Source: an uncultured Ruminococcus sp.
Lineage (GTDB): Bacteria; Bacillota; Clostridia; Oscillospirales; Acutalibacteraceae
DNA: 39,005 bases
Direction: 5' to 3'
Assembly (NCBI GenBank): GCA_902764235.1
Contig: CACWVH010000018.1
Location: forward strand, 1 to 39,005
Positions 7,154 through 16,206 of the stretch are shown here, piece by piece (the stretch's first letter is position 1; each line of letters begins with the position of its first letter). Made by a program: the position numbers and the translations under genes. The notes under the pieces are model-generated. The model was not told where the DNA came from, did no database searches, and worked only from the letters and a program-made list of their open reading frames with translations.

Positions 7154-10100
7154 TTGAAACTCAAGTCATTGGAGGTACACGGCTTCAAGACCTTTCCGGA
7201 TAAGACAAGGCTGGATTTTACAGAAGGAATAACAGCAGTTGTCGGACCGAACGGCAGCGGAAAAAGCAATATAAGCGATGCGATACGCTGGGTGCTGGGA
7301 GAGCAGTCGGCAAAGGCGCTGCGCTGCTCAAGGATGGAGGATGTGATATTCAACGGAACTCAGCAGCGAAAGAAAACAGGCTATGCACAGGTGACGCTTT
7401 CCTTTGAGAATAAGGACAGGACGCTGCAATTTGACGGCGATGAGGTCGCAATAACAAGACGCTACTACCGCTCGGGAAACAGCGAATATCTTATCAATAA
7501 TACAGCGGTCAGACTTCAGGATATACATGAGCTTTTCATGGATACGGGACTAGGCCGTGACGGCTATTCCATGATCGGACAGGGAAAGATTGACAGTATC
7601 GTCGCAACAAAGGGCGAGGACCGACGGGAAATATTTGAAGAAGCCGCAGGTATCTCAAAATTCAGATATAAGAAGGCAGACGCCGAAAGACGTCTCGATA
7701 AAACAGAAAATAACCTTGTCAGACTCAGGGATAACCTCAGTATGCTTGAGAGCAGGGTCGAGCCGCTGAGAATACAGTCCGAAAAGGCAAAGGCATATCT
7801 TGAATATGCAGGCGAAAAAAAGGGACTGGAGATCGCTTTGTGGCTTAAAACACTTGATAGATCGGCATCCGCTGTAAGAGATCAGGAAGATAAGCTTGCG
7901 GTAGCAAATTCCCAGTATAACGATGCGGAGGCTGCACTCGAAGCTATACAGAAGGAAAGCGAAGAGATCTACATAAAGCAGAACGGCTTTAATGCGAAAA
8001 CGGAGCAGCTGCGCACTGAGATCACGGAAAATGACGAAAAGGCTTCCGGAAAACGCTCACAGTCAGCCGTTATCCGCAGCGATATAAGACATAATGTGGA
8101 GACCGCCGAAAGGATCAGGGCTGATGTGCGTATGTATACCGATACAGGCAGACAGCTTGAAAAGGAGATCGAAAACAAACAAAAGGATATCGGGAAGCTG
8201 GAGGCACTTAAATCGGAACAGACTGAAAAGCAGGATAAATATACAGATAAACTTCTGAAGCTGCGAAGCGGAGAAAATGAATCCGAGGGACAGCTTGAGG
8301 AAGTAAATCAGGCACTTGCAAGGCTCAGTACAAAGGCAGGCGACGCAAAGATCAGATATATGACAGCCGAAAGTACGATAACTGAGCTTTCAGGACGCAA
8401 TGAGGTGATCGAAAATACCCTCAAGGCAAGACGCTCTCAGATAGAAACACTTGATAATATTATTTCAGATTATAAGAAAATGTCCTCTGACTGCGACAAA
8501 AGCATTGAAAAGCTTTCAGCAGAGCAGCAGAAGCAGCAGCAAAGCATTGATGCACAAAAGAAAAAATGCTCGGAGTATCAGGAAAAAATAAATGAACTGA
8601 GCCTTGAAGCAAGACAGCTTTCCGGCAAGGCTAAGATACTTGAGGACCTTGAAAATAACCTTGAGGGCTTTGCGCAGAGTGTAAAGAATGTTCTGTGTCA
8701 GGCAAAAAAAGGCGGACTTGAGGGAATCCACGGCCCTGTTTCAAGAGTAATAAAAACTCCGCACAAATACAGTACAGCAATAGAGATCGCACTCGGCGCA
8801 GCAATGCAGAATATCGTTACAACAGATGACGGCTGCGCAAAAAGGGCGATAGAATTCCTGAAAAAAACAGGCGGCGGTCGTGCTACCTTTCTGCCTATGT
8901 CTACAATAAAGGGCAGAAATCTCAGTGAAAAGGGGCTTGAAGGCTGTGAGGGCTTCGTAGGGATCGCAGCACAGCTTTGCTCCTGCGATGAATGCTATAA
9001 CGACATACTGATGAATCTTCTCGGAAGGATAGTCGTTGCTGAGGATCTTGATAAGGCAGTGGTGATCGCAAAGAAATATTCATATCGCTTTAAAGTCGTG
9101 ACTCTTGACGGTCAGGTTGTGAATGCCGGCGGTTCTCTGACAGGCGGCTCGCTTTCAAAGACAACAGGACTTTTAGGCCGTGCAGATGAGATAGAAAGCC
9201 TGAAAAAACAGTCGCAGGAAAAGCTTGCCCGATGTGAAAAGGGCGAAGAGCTGCTGCAGAAGGAACAGCAGAAGCTAAGTGACCTGAAAGATGAAATGAC
9301 CCGTATTTCAGAGGATATCGACACTGTAAAGGGCGATAAGATAAAGCTTGAAGCGGAAATAAGAAGCCGCAGTACAGAGCTTCAGAATACCAGAAGCTCC
9401 CTTGCACAGTCCAAGGAAGAACGTGAGACCTCACTTAAAAAGCTTGATGAGCTTACTTCTCAGATGGAAGCAGCAAGAGCAGAGCTTGACAGCTGCCGCA
9501 GGGAGATCAGCGAAAATGAACAGAAGGCAAGAGAGCTGACAGGCTCAAAGGATGAGATCGTCAGAAAGCGTGAGCAGCTCAGCGAAAAGCTTCAGGATAT
9601 AAGACTCAGGCTGCTGAATACAGAAAAGGATATCACAGCTGCAAACGGTGAAATTGAGAATGCAAGACTCAGACTCAGCAGCGCAGAGGACAGAATAAAA
9701 CAGGGCAATGCGGAAGCAGACGCCTTGATCGAAAAAAACAAGGAGCTTGAAAATGACTGCACTCAGCTTGAAGCAGAGGCAAAGCAGCTTTCGGAAGCTT
9801 CAATAAAGCTGAGGGATGATATTGAAAATCTCCGTGCAGAAAGCCTTGCTCTTGAAAAAAGAAGCACAGAGCTTCGTCAGAAGGAGAGAGATAAAACAAG
9901 CGAGCGTGAAAAGCTCAGCGGAGAGCTTGCCCGTCTTGAGGAAAGACGTGAAAATCTGCAAAAGCAATATGATGATATCACTGAAAAGCTATGGGATGAA
10001 TATGAGCTTACAAAACGTGAGGCTGAAAAATGTGCGGCTCCGATCACAGATCAGGGTAAGGCACAGCGAAGGCTTGCAGAGCTTAAGCAGAAAATAAAGG

Positions 10101-10726
10101 CTCTGGGCAGCGTTAATGTGGGCGCAATAGAGGAATATAAGGAGGTCAGCACCGAATATCAGTTTATGAAGGTGCAGATCGGTGATGTGGAAAAGTCCAA
10201 GGCGGAGCTGCTTCACCTGATAACCGACCTGACAAAGCAGATGAGAGAGATCTTCATAGACCGCTTTAACCTTATAAATGAGAATTTTTCAAGGACCTTT
10301 GTTGAGCTTTTCGGAGGAGGAAAGGCGTCACTTTCACTTTCCGACCCTGAAAATGTCCTGACAACAGGAGTTGATATAACAGTTGAACCGCCGGGAAAAA
10401 TCGTTTCCCATATTGAGCTTCTGTCGGGAGGGGAGAAGGCACTTGTGGCTATCGCATTGTATTTTGCGATAATGAAGGTCAGACCTGCACCCTTCTGTGT
10501 GATGGATGAGATCGAAGCTGCGCTTGACGATGTAAATGTATATCGTTTTGCAGAATATCTCAGAAGGATGAATGACAGAACGCAGTTTATTTGTATAACC
10601 CACAGACGAGGTACAATGGAAGAAGCAGATGTCCTGTACGGTGTGACGATGCAGGACAGAGGCATATCAAAAATGCTTGAGCTGAATGTCAGCGAGGTCG
10701 AGCAGAAGCTCGGCATGAAGGCATAA
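7154..10726 (+). CDS. smc: Chromosome segregation protein SMC
   Basis: Condensin ATPase that organises and segregates the chromosome together with ScpA/ScpB. The 1190 residues show the full architecture: Walker A GPNGSGKSN (about 31-39), a first coiled coil (about 165-500), a hinge (about 520-665, with GGGRATFLP and the VNAGGSLTGGS end), a second coiled coil, the ABC signature LSGGEKALVAIAL (about 1090) and Walker B FCVMDEIEAALDD. The start is TTG at 7154, giving MKLKSLEVHGFK, which matches the family N terminus. The ribosome binding site is weak (AAGGAAA, about 13 bases away), and the gene follows four tandem hairpins, so its translation may be held low. It is followed by ftsY after 22 bases. 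Confidence 0.95.
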   Translation: MKLKSLEVHGFKTFPDKTRLDFTEGITAVVGPNGSGKSNISDAIRWVLGEQSAKALRCSRMEDVIFNGTQQRKKTGYAQVTLSFENKDRTLQFDGDEVAITRRYYRSGNSEYLINNTAVRLQDIHELFMDTGLGRDGYSMIGQGKIDSIVATKGEDRREIFEEAAGISKFRYKKADAERRLDKTENNLVRLRDNLSMLESRVEPLRIQSEKAKAYLEYAGEKKGLEIALWLKTLDRSASAVRDQEDKLAVANSQYNDAEAALEAIQKESEEIYIKQNGFNAKTEQLRTEITENDEKASGKRSQSAVIRSDIRHNVETAERIRADVRMYTDTGRQLEKEIENKQKDIGKLEALKSEQTEKQDKYTDKLLKLRSGENESEGQLEEVNQALARLSTKAGDAKIRYMTAESTITELSGRNEVIENTLKARRSQIETLDNIISDYKKMSSDCDKSIEKLSAEQQKQQQSIDAQKKKCSEYQEKINELSLEARQLSGKAKILEDLENNLEGFAQSVKNVLCQAKKGGLEGIHGPVSRVIKTPHKYSTAIEIALGAAMQNIVTTDDGCAKRAIEFLKKTGGGRATFLPMSTIKGRNLSEKGLEGCEGFVGIAAQLCSCDECYNDILMNLLGRIVVAEDLDKAVVIAKKYSYRFKVVTLDGQVVNAGGSLTGGSLSKTTGLLGRADEIESLKKQSQEKLARCEKGEELLQKEQQKLSDLKDEMTRISEDIDTVKGDKIKLEAEIRSRSTELQNTRSSLAQSKEERETSLKKLDELTSQMEAARAELDSCRREISENEQKARELTGSKDEIVRKREQLSEKLQDIRLRLLNTEKDITAANGEIENARLRLSSAEDRIKQGNAEADALIEKNKELENDCTQLEAEAKQLSEASIKLRDDIENLRAESLALEKRSTELRQKERDKTSEREKLSGELARLEERRENLQKQYDDITEKLWDEYELTKREAEKCAAPITDQGKAQRRLAELKQKIKALGSVNVGAIEEYKEVSTEYQFMKVQIGDVEKSKAELLHLITDLTKQMREIFIDRFNLINENFSRTFVELFGGGKASLSLSDPENVLTTGVDITVEPPGKIVSHIELLSGGEKALVAIALYFAIMKVRPAPFCVMDEIEAALDDVNVYRFAEYLRRMNDRTQFICITHRRGTMEEADVLYGVTMQDRGISKMLELNVSEVEQKLGMKA

Positions 10727-10748
10727 TCTTTTTTGGAGGTATGTTTGA

Positions 10749-12023
10749 ATGGGATTTTTTGAAAAAATAAGGGATGGCCTTAAAAAGACAAGAGATGCAC
10801 TTTTCGGCAGGATCGATAAGATGCTGAAATCCTTTACAAAGATAGACGATGAGCTTTTCGAGGAGCTGGAGGAGCTTCTGGTAATGGGCGACGTCGGAAT
10901 GTATACAGCAGAAAAGATCTGCGATGAGCTGAGAAAAAGAGTCAAGGAGGAGGGCATAACCGACCCGTCTGAGATCAGACGGCTGCTTGAGGATGTAGTA
11001 ACTGAAATGCTCAAGGGCGGTCAGGAGCTTGATACAAGCACAAAGCCCTCTGTTATACTGGTGATTGGTGTAAACGGCGTCGGAAAGACCACGACAATCG
11101 GAAAGCTTGCCGCAAGATTTGTAAAGGAAGGCAAACGTGTAACCCTTGCGGCAGCGGACACCTTCCGTGCTGCTGCCATAGATCAGCTTGAAATATGGGC
11201 AGAGCGTGCAGGGGCTGATATAATAAAACAGAATGAAGGCTCTGACCCGGCTGCAGTTGTATTTGACGCTATTTCCTCCGCAAAGGCAAGGGGAAGCGAT
11301 ATCATTATCGCAGATACAGCTGGCAGACTCCATAATAAGAAAAATCTTATGGGCGAGCTTGCAAAGATAAACAGAATAATCGACAGAGAGCTGCCCGATT
11401 CTGCAAAGGAGGTCCTGCTTATCCTTGACGCAACGACAGGACAGAACGCTGTCAATCAGACAAAGGAATTCAGGACAGCAGCAGGCATCACAGGTATCGT
11501 TCTCACAAAGCTTGACGGCACTGCAAAGGGCGGTGTTGTACTTGCAATAAAGGAGGAGCTTGACGTTCCTGTAAAATTCATAGGCGTCGGCGAGCAGGTG
11601 GACGATCTTCAGCCCTTTGTACCTGAGGAATTTGCAAAGGCACTCTTTGCAGATGAAAATGCGATCGAGGAAGCTGCGAAAGCAGAGGCAGAAAAGGAAG
11701 CTGCTGATAACGCACCGATAGCCGAAGAGGAAAAAACAGCTGACGAGTTCAAACCTGCAACAGCAGATATCTGGGCACAGATAGATGCCGAGGCAGAAGC
11801 GGAAAAACAGCAGCTTGAGCAGGATGAGGAAGCTTTAAAACAGCAGCAGCTTGAACAGGAGCAGGCAAGGCTTGCAGCCGAAGCAGAAAGACAGCAGAAA
11901 AGAGAAGAAAGAAAAAGCCGTGCCAAAAAGCGCAGCTGGAGCACGTCAGCAGCTGAGGATACACCGTCAGCCGAGGATGACGACTGGCTCAGAGCATGGC
12001 GTGAGGGCGGAAATAACGAATAA
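10749..12023 (+). CDS. ftsY: Signal recognition particle receptor FtsY with C-terminal charged tail
   Basis: SRP receptor GTPase for cotranslational membrane targeting. The N helical domain starts almost at residue 1. The G domain contains GVNGVGKTT (107-115), DTAGR (189-193), TKLDGTAKGG (253-262) and GVGEQVDDLQPF, and ends near residue 300. A ~120-residue tail (304-424) follows. It is Ala/Glu/Gln-rich, predicted helical, then strongly basic (QKREERKSRAKKR, 383-395) and acidic again near the end. FtsY of E. coli carries its acidic A domain at the N terminus, and B. subtilis FtsY lacks a comparable tail. GGAGGT upstream supports the start. The gene is almost certainly functional; the tail is the unusual part. 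Confidence 0.95.
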   Translation: MGFFEKIRDGLKKTRDALFGRIDKMLKSFTKIDDELFEELEELLVMGDVGMYTAEKICDELRKRVKEEGITDPSEIRRLLEDVVTEMLKGGQELDTSTKPSVILVIGVNGVGKTTTIGKLAARFVKEGKRVTLAAADTFRAAAIDQLEIWAERAGADIIKQNEGSDPAAVVFDAISSAKARGSDIIIADTAGRLHNKKNLMGELAKINRIIDRELPDSAKEVLLILDATTGQNAVNQTKEFRTAAGITGIVLTKLDGTAKGGVVLAIKEELDVPVKFIGVGEQVDDLQPFVPEEFAKALFADENAIEEAAKAEAEKEAADNAPIAEEEKTADEFKPATADIWAQIDAEAEAEKQQLEQDEEALKQQQLEQEQARLAAEAERQQKREERKSRAKKRSWSTSAAEDTPSAEDDDWLRAWREGGNNE

Positions 12024-12061
12024 GGGAAAGAAAAAAAGTTTTTGGGAAAGAAGAGATATAT

Positions 12062-12643
12062 ATGAATTTTGTAATAGCATCAAATAATCAGAAAAAAGCC
12101 GAGGAGCTTGAAAGGATATTAAAGCCGCTGGGCATAAGCGTCAAGACTGCCGCAGAGCTTGGAATCTCGCTTGACAACGTTGAGGAAACAGGGCTTACCT
12201 TCAAGGAAAATGCAGAGATCAAGGCGGATGCAGCACTCAGAAAAACAGGACTTCCGTCAATTGCGGATGATTCCGGTCTGATGGTAGATGCACTGGGCGG
12301 CAGACCGGGAGTATATTCCGCACGCTATGCAGATACTGATGAGGATAAGATCAATAAGCTTATCGGAGAGCTTGCCGCAACAGGCAGCGAAAACAGGGCT
12401 GCACATTTTGCCTGCGTTATCTGCTGTGCATTTCCGGACGGTAGAAAGCTGTTCGCATACGGTCAGTGTGACGGAAATATCGGCTTTGCGCCGAGAGGAA
12501 ACAATGGCTTCGGCTATGACCCGATATTTTTCGTTGAAGGCAATAAGACCTTCGCAGAGCTAACAGATACACAGAAGGATGCCATGAGCCACAGGGGAAA
12601 GGCGCTCAGAGAGCTGAGCGAGCTTCTGCGCAAGGAATTATAA
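12062..12643 (+). CDS. rdgB: XTP/dITP diphosphatase (RdgB/HAM1 family)
   Basis: House-cleaning pyrophosphatase that hydrolyses XTP, ITP and dITP to the monophosphates. The 193 residues match the family: N-terminal NFVIASNNQKKAEEL, IADDSGLMVDALGG (about 72-85, with the catalytic Asp), PGVYSARYA, FGYDPIF and MSHRGKAL near the C terminus. It lies 38 bases after ftsY and 48 before yhbY, consistent with one operon. The ribosome binding site is modest (AAAGAAGAGA). Confidence 0.93.
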   Translation: MNFVIASNNQKKAEELERILKPLGISVKTAAELGISLDNVEETGLTFKENAEIKADAALRKTGLPSIADDSGLMVDALGGRPGVYSARYADTDEDKINKLIGELAATGSENRAAHFACVICCAFPDGRKLFAYGQCDGNIGFAPRGNNGFGYDPIFFVEGNKTFAELTDTQKDAMSHRGKALRELSELLRKEL

Positions 12644-12691
12644 GAAATTACGGGCAGTTATACCGATATACTAAAGAAAAGAGGAAAACCA

Positions 12692-13003
12692 ATGCTGACA
12701 AGTAAACAAAGAGCATTTCTCCGCTCACTTGCTACCGGAATAGATACGATAGTTTATGTAGGAAAGGGCGGCATGAGCCAGCAGATAATTAAACAGGCTG
12801 ACGATGCGCTGACGGCAAGGGAGCTTATCAAGGGAAAGGTGCTGGAGACAGCAGATATAAGTCCGAGAGAGGCAGCCGAGCATATCGCAGCGGAAACACG
12901 CTGTGATGTTGTTCAGGTGATAGGCTCAAAATTTGTGTTATTCCGCAGAAATCCGGAATCACCGAAGATAGAGCTTCCAAAGGCAAGGAAAAAAAGACAG
13001 TAA
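12692..13003 (+). CDS. yhbY: YhbY/CRM-domain RNA-binding protein
   Basis: A 103-residue single CRM-domain protein, a family implicated in large-subunit ribosome assembly. Seen: LTSKQRAFLRSLA at the N terminus, the conserved VGKGGMSQQII loop (the GxxG-like motif of the domain), ELIKGKVLE and GSKFVLFRRNPE. A basic C-terminal end (KARKKRQ) fits RNA binding. In Firmicutes yhbY usually precedes nadD, as here (58-base gap). Confidence 0.9.
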   Translation: MLTSKQRAFLRSLATGIDTIVYVGKGGMSQQIIKQADDALTARELIKGKVLETADISPREAAEHIAAETRCDVVQVIGSKFVLFRRNPESPKIELPKARKKRQ

Positions 13004-13061
13004 TATAAATCCAGGGAATACGGAGCCTTCCGTAAGCCTGCCGCCGAGATCGGAGGAAAAA

Positions 13062-13661
13062 ATGAAAACAGGAATGTTCGGAGGGAGCTTCAATCCCATA
13101 CATAACGGCCATACAGAGCTTGCAAAGGCATTGTTCAGAGAGCTTGAGCTTGACAGACTGCTCATTATGCCCTCATACATACCGCCGCATAAATTTGTTG
13201 ACAGCGCAGCCTTTCCGGATCAGCGCTTTGAAATGTGCTGCCTTGCCGCAAAGGATATTGAGGGCTTCGAGGTGAGCAATCTGGAAATAAAAAGACAAGG
13301 AGCAAGCTATACCTATCTTACACTGCATGAGCTTCATTCCATTTATCCTGATGATGAGCTTTACCTGCTGATGGGAGCGGATATGTTTATGACGCTCCAG
13401 AAGTGGAAAAATCCTGAAATAATATTCAGCCTTGCAACAATGTGCGCAGTTCCACGGTATGATGATGATATTTCAAGGCTTGAGCAGCAGGCACGTTTTC
13501 TTCAGGAAATGGGAGCGAAAACCCGTGTGCTTGATGCAAGGGTAATGACAGTGTCATCAACACAGATCAGAAAAATGGTCAGGGCAGGAGAGGATATCTC
13601 AGGTCTTGTAGCCCCTGCCGTACAGAAATATATCAAGGAACATTATCTTTATCTGAGATAA
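13062..13661 (+). CDS. nadD: Nicotinate-nucleotide adenylyltransferase
   Basis: Transfers AMP from ATP to nicotinate mononucleotide in NAD synthesis. The 199 residues carry the nucleotidyltransferase motif GGSFNPIHNGH (His14 and His17 of HxGH), LLIMPSYIPPHK, LLMGADMF and the C-terminal SSTQIRKMV (ISSTxIR-type box). A CGGAGG ribosome binding site sits seven bases upstream. In many relatives nadD is followed directly by yqeK; here yqeG, a DUF6572-like gene, aroQ and a repeat region intervene. Confidence 0.95.
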   Translation: MKTGMFGGSFNPIHNGHTELAKALFRELELDRLLIMPSYIPPHKFVDSAAFPDQRFEMCCLAAKDIEGFEVSNLEIKRQGASYTYLTLHELHSIYPDDELYLLMGADMFMTLQKWKNPEIIFSLATMCAVPRYDDDISRLEQQARFLQEMGAKTRVLDARVMTVSSTQIRKMVRAGEDISGLVAPAVQKYIKEHYLYLR

Positions 13662-13724
13662 AAGACGAATGGTATTATTACAGGCACAGGGCTTTTTTAT
13701 CAATAAACTGCGAGGAGTAATAAA

Positions 13725-14213
13725 ATGGGATTACTGACACCGACTGTTGCGCTGAAAAATGTAACGGATATTACCCCCGGACTTCTTCGGGAGCTTGGGT
13801 GTGACGCAATACTTCTTGATGTAGACAATACTCTGGCGCCGCCCACGGAAAAAACTCCGTACGAGGGTGCACAGAAATGGATAGACGAAATAAAGGCAAA
13901 CGGCTTTCATGTTGTGATCTGCTCGAATAATTTCAGAAAAAGGATATTGCCTTTTTCAAAATCAGTCGGGCTTGACTGTGTTGCAATGAGCCTCAAGCCG
14001 CTTCCGTTCGGCTTTGTCAGGGCAAAGAATAAGCTTCACGAAAAGCCGAAGTCAGTGGTAGTTGTAGGAGATCAGATATATACTGACGTACTCGGAGCAA
14101 ATCTTGCGGGAATGAAGTCAATACTATTGCAGCCGAGATCATTTGAGCCGGGCATCACCATAAAAATACGCAGGGCAATGGAAAAGAATATCAGAAAAAA
14201 GCTGTATAAATAA
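13725..14213 (+). CDS. yqeG: YqeG-family HAD IIIA phosphatase
   Basis: A 162-residue haloacid dehalogenase-superfamily phosphatase of the YqeG type. Motif I is LLDVDNTLAPP, with nucleophile Asp32 and acid/base Asp34. Motif II is near ICSNN (about residue 66) and motif III/IV in VVVGDQIYTDVLGAN (about 109-123). The physiological substrate is not established. GAGGAG lies seven bases before the ATG. The stop overlaps the next possible ATG (TAATGA). Confidence 0.88.
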   Translation: MGLLTPTVALKNVTDITPGLLRELGCDAILLDVDNTLAPPTEKTPYEGAQKWIDEIKANGFHVVICSNNFRKRILPFSKSVGLDCVAMSLKPLPFGFVRAKNKLHEKPKSVVVVGDQIYTDVLGANLAGMKSILLQPRSFEPGITIKIRRAMEKNIRKKLYK

Positions 14214-14230
14214 TGATAAGGAGCAGACAT

Positions 14231-14557
14231 ATGTCAATATCGAATCCTGATATAATAGATGCAATGACTGTGCAGGACTGTCAGCTGATAATGCTGATAA
14301 GCGATCATCTCCGATGGGACGCATATCAGACCGCACATCTGAAAATGCTGCAGGACAAATTGAATACATATATAAGATTTATCGATGCAAAGGAATATAA
14401 AAATAAATACCCGGATAAGGAGATATCAGCATTTGTAATAGATGTTGTATTCCTTCATCCTTATGATATGGGTTTTGTACGCATGACAGAGCTTGTCAGG
14501 GACGAGCTGGATAAACGCAATATTACAATAAAGTACAGTGTCCGCAGTGAAGGCTGA
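14231..14557 (+). CDS. DUF6572-like small protein
   Basis: A 108-residue soluble protein starting MSISNPDIIDAMTV. The N-terminal NPDIID pattern, the ISDHLRW turn and the AFVIDVVFLHPYD strand resemble the DUF6572 family as I recall it; no function is known. An earlier in-frame ATG (14213) overlaps the yqeG stop, but AAGGAG at 14218-14223 supports 14231. It sits between yqeG and aroQ in the same run, probably co-transcribed. Confidence 0.7.
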   Translation: MSISNPDIIDAMTVQDCQLIMLISDHLRWDAYQTAHLKMLQDKLNTYIRFIDAKEYKNKYPDKEISAFVIDVVFLHPYDMGFVRMTELVRDELDKRNITIKYSVRSEG

Positions 14558-14590
14558 TGCCGGAAGAGTTTTTAAAAAGGAGAGCACAAC

Positions 14591-15031
14591 ATGAAAAAGA
14601 TCCTGTTTATTCTCGGTCCTAATCTGAATATGGTAGGCATAAGAGATGTCAATACATACGGCGCACAGACTGCTGAAAGCATAAATGAGCAGGTCGGACA
14701 GTGGGCGCAGGAGCTTGAGATTGACCTTGAAATATATCAGTCGAACCATGAGGGCGACCTGATCGACAAGATACATTCCGCATACGGAGAAAAGGACGGT
14801 ATTATGATAAATGCCGGAGCACTGACGCATTACAGCTATGCACTTATGGATGCGATCTCGTCCGTACATATCCCGACTGTTGAAACGCATATGTCAAATA
14901 TCGGAGCAAGAGAGGAATTCAGACGCAAATCTGTCATATCTCCGGTATGCATAGGAACTATCGCAGGCTTCGGCAAGGACAGCTATTATCTTGGACTGAA
15001 GGCACTGCTCATGCATCTGTCAGATAAATAA
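14591..15031 (+). CDS. aroQ: Type II 3-dehydroquinate dehydratase
   Basis: Third step of the shikimate pathway, dehydrating 3-dehydroquinate. The 146-residue length is typical of the dodecameric type II enzyme. Active-site residues are in place: GPNLNMVG loop, Tyr23 in NTYG, Asn74 in INAGALTH, His80, the ETH motif with His100 and the SNIGAREEFRRKS lid segment. AAAGGAG lies eight bases before the ATG. It is the last gene of the plus-strand run before a repeat-filled gap; no other shikimate gene is nearby. Confidence 0.9.
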   Translation: MKKILFILGPNLNMVGIRDVNTYGAQTAESINEQVGQWAQELEIDLEIYQSNHEGDLIDKIHSAYGEKDGIMINAGALTHYSYALMDAISSVHIPTVETHMSNIGAREEFRRKSVISPVCIGTIAGFGKDSYYLGLKALLMHLSDK

Positions 15032-15206
15032 ACCCGGGAAAAGCTTTTTTCAGGCTGATAAAGCCGTAAAGCAAGGATGCAGCGCCCAAAAGACACTTCC
15101 TTCGGGAGTGTCACACTGCGTTATATTGGTGAAGAATATTTCCGGGAGTTTTGAAAGAACTATAATCAGCCGACATGAAAGCATGGGGCAGAAGAAATGA
15201 TTTTTA
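15032..15206 (+). repeat. Diverged copy of the mosaic intergenic repeat
   Basis: Segments resembling the main repeat appear in the same order but degenerate: TCAGGCTGATAAAGCCGTAA, then a GACACTTCCTTCGGGAGTGTC hairpin where other copies read GGGCACTTCCTCCGGGCGCGTC, then TTTCCGGGAGTTTTGAAAG and an ACTATAATCAGCCGACAT block also seen near 23150 and 33580. No gene is visible. There is no clear intrinsic terminator for aroQ apart from this hairpin. Confidence 0.6.
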
Positions 15207-15334
15207 GCAGTTCAGGCTGAATAAGTCTGGCGGTGCCCGGTAAATCTTTTTCAGACTGACTAAGCCGTGAATCAAGGGTCCAGCACCCCAAGGGCACTTC
15301 CTCCGGGCGCGTCACGCTGGCGGCGGCACGCCGG
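15207..15334 (+). repeat. Mosaic intergenic repeat, copy upstream of yqeK
   Basis: A long copy of a dispersed repeat. In order it has AGCAGTTCAGGCTGAATAAG, a CTGGCGGTGCCCGG block, GACTAAGCCGTGAATCAAGG, AGCACCCCAAGGGCACTTCC, CTCCGGGCGCGTCACGCTGG and a CGGCGGCACGCCGG end. It stops 15 bases before the yqeK -35 box. Other copies start at 22997, 24837 and in part at 33540. Confidence 0.85.
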
Positions 15335-15349
15335 GCTTGTATAAAATAC

Positions 15350-15378
15350 TTGCAAGAGATAAAAGATGTTGTTATAAT
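15350..15378 (+). promoter_or_regulatory. Promoter of yqeK-rsfS-leuS segment
   Basis: TTGCAA (15350-15355) and TATAAT (15373-15378), 17-base spacer, immediately after the repeat and about 70 bases upstream of the yqeK ATG. Confidence 0.8.
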
Positions 15379-15447
15379 ATAAGAGTATTATTGTGCGGAG
15401 GTTTTGGCTTTCGTGAGGATTTGGAAAATATTGCCGGAGATGATAGG

Positions 15448-16035
15448 ATGACTTATAAGGAATATGAGGGAATAATTGAAAAAAGGATGAAATCTGCTCG
15501 CTTCAAGCACTCTAAGAATGTTGCAAAGGAAGCAGTCAGACTTGCAAAAAAATACGGCGCTGATGTCGAAAAGGCTGAAATAGCAGGTATTCTCCATGAT
15601 GCTACAAAGGAAACACCTGAAAAGGAACAGATGGAGCTGATCGAAAAAGCCGGGATCGTGCTTACACCGCTTGAGAAATCAAGCCATAAGCTATGGCACG
15701 CTATTTCAGGAGCAGCCTTTGTTCAGGTCGAGCTTGGCATCACCGATCCGGATATCATTAATTCTATCAGATATCATACGACAGGCAGAGCAGGTATGAG
15801 TCTGCTTGAAAAGGTCATATTCATCGCAGATTTTACCTCTGCGGAAAGAGATTATGACGGCGTCGAAAAATTGCGTAAGGTGGCAGATAAAAGCCTTGAT
15901 GAAGCGATCCTTGAGGGTATGTCCTTTACAATAGCAGACCTTGCACAGAGAAAGCTTACCATCGCACCCGATACCTTCATGGGATATAATGAGGTGACCT
16001 TTCTTGCAGCAGCTAAGGACAAAAAGAAGAAATAA
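15448..16035 (+). CDS. yqeK: HD-domain hydrolase YqeK (Ap4A hydrolase)
   Basis: A 195-residue HD-superfamily metal-dependent phosphohydrolase. YqeK proteins are known to cleave diadenosine tetraphosphate symmetrically to ADP. Metal-site motifs are visible: KHSKNV (His21), ILHDATK (His50-Asp51), LWHAISGA, IRYHTTG and IFIADFTS. The frame is open upstream to 15337, but that stretch covers the promoter; ATG at 15448 follows GGAGA by seven bases and gives the family N terminus. rsfS follows after 171 bases. Confidence 0.9.
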   Translation: MTYKEYEGIIEKRMKSARFKHSKNVAKEAVRLAKKYGADVEKAEIAGILHDATKETPEKEQMELIEKAGIVLTPLEKSSHKLWHAISGAAFVQVELGITDPDIINSIRYHTTGRAGMSLLEKVIFIADFTSAERDYDGVEKLRKVADKSLDEAILEGMSFTIADLAQRKLTIAPDTFMGYNEVTFLAAAKDKKKK

Positions 16036-16139
16036 TACAGAATGTGTAAGTAACTTAAACTTCCTATACCGTTTTACTGTTCAATCCAAGTATTAATCGT
16101 TCTTTCAACACCTGATAATCAGCCAACTATTTCGACAGT

Positions 16140-16145
16140 ATAATA
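16140..16145 (+). promoter_or_regulatory. Possible -10 box upstream of rsfS
   Basis: A perfect TATAAT in the 171-base yqeK-rsfS gap, but no recognisable -35 box at 16-18 bases. It could provide extra transcription of rsfS and leuS; evidence is weak. Confidence 0.3.
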
Positions 16146-16206
16146 TCAAGTGGGAGGTTTGAGTAAGTAAACATATTCTGAGTGAATAGTTACAGGAGGA
16201 AATAAT

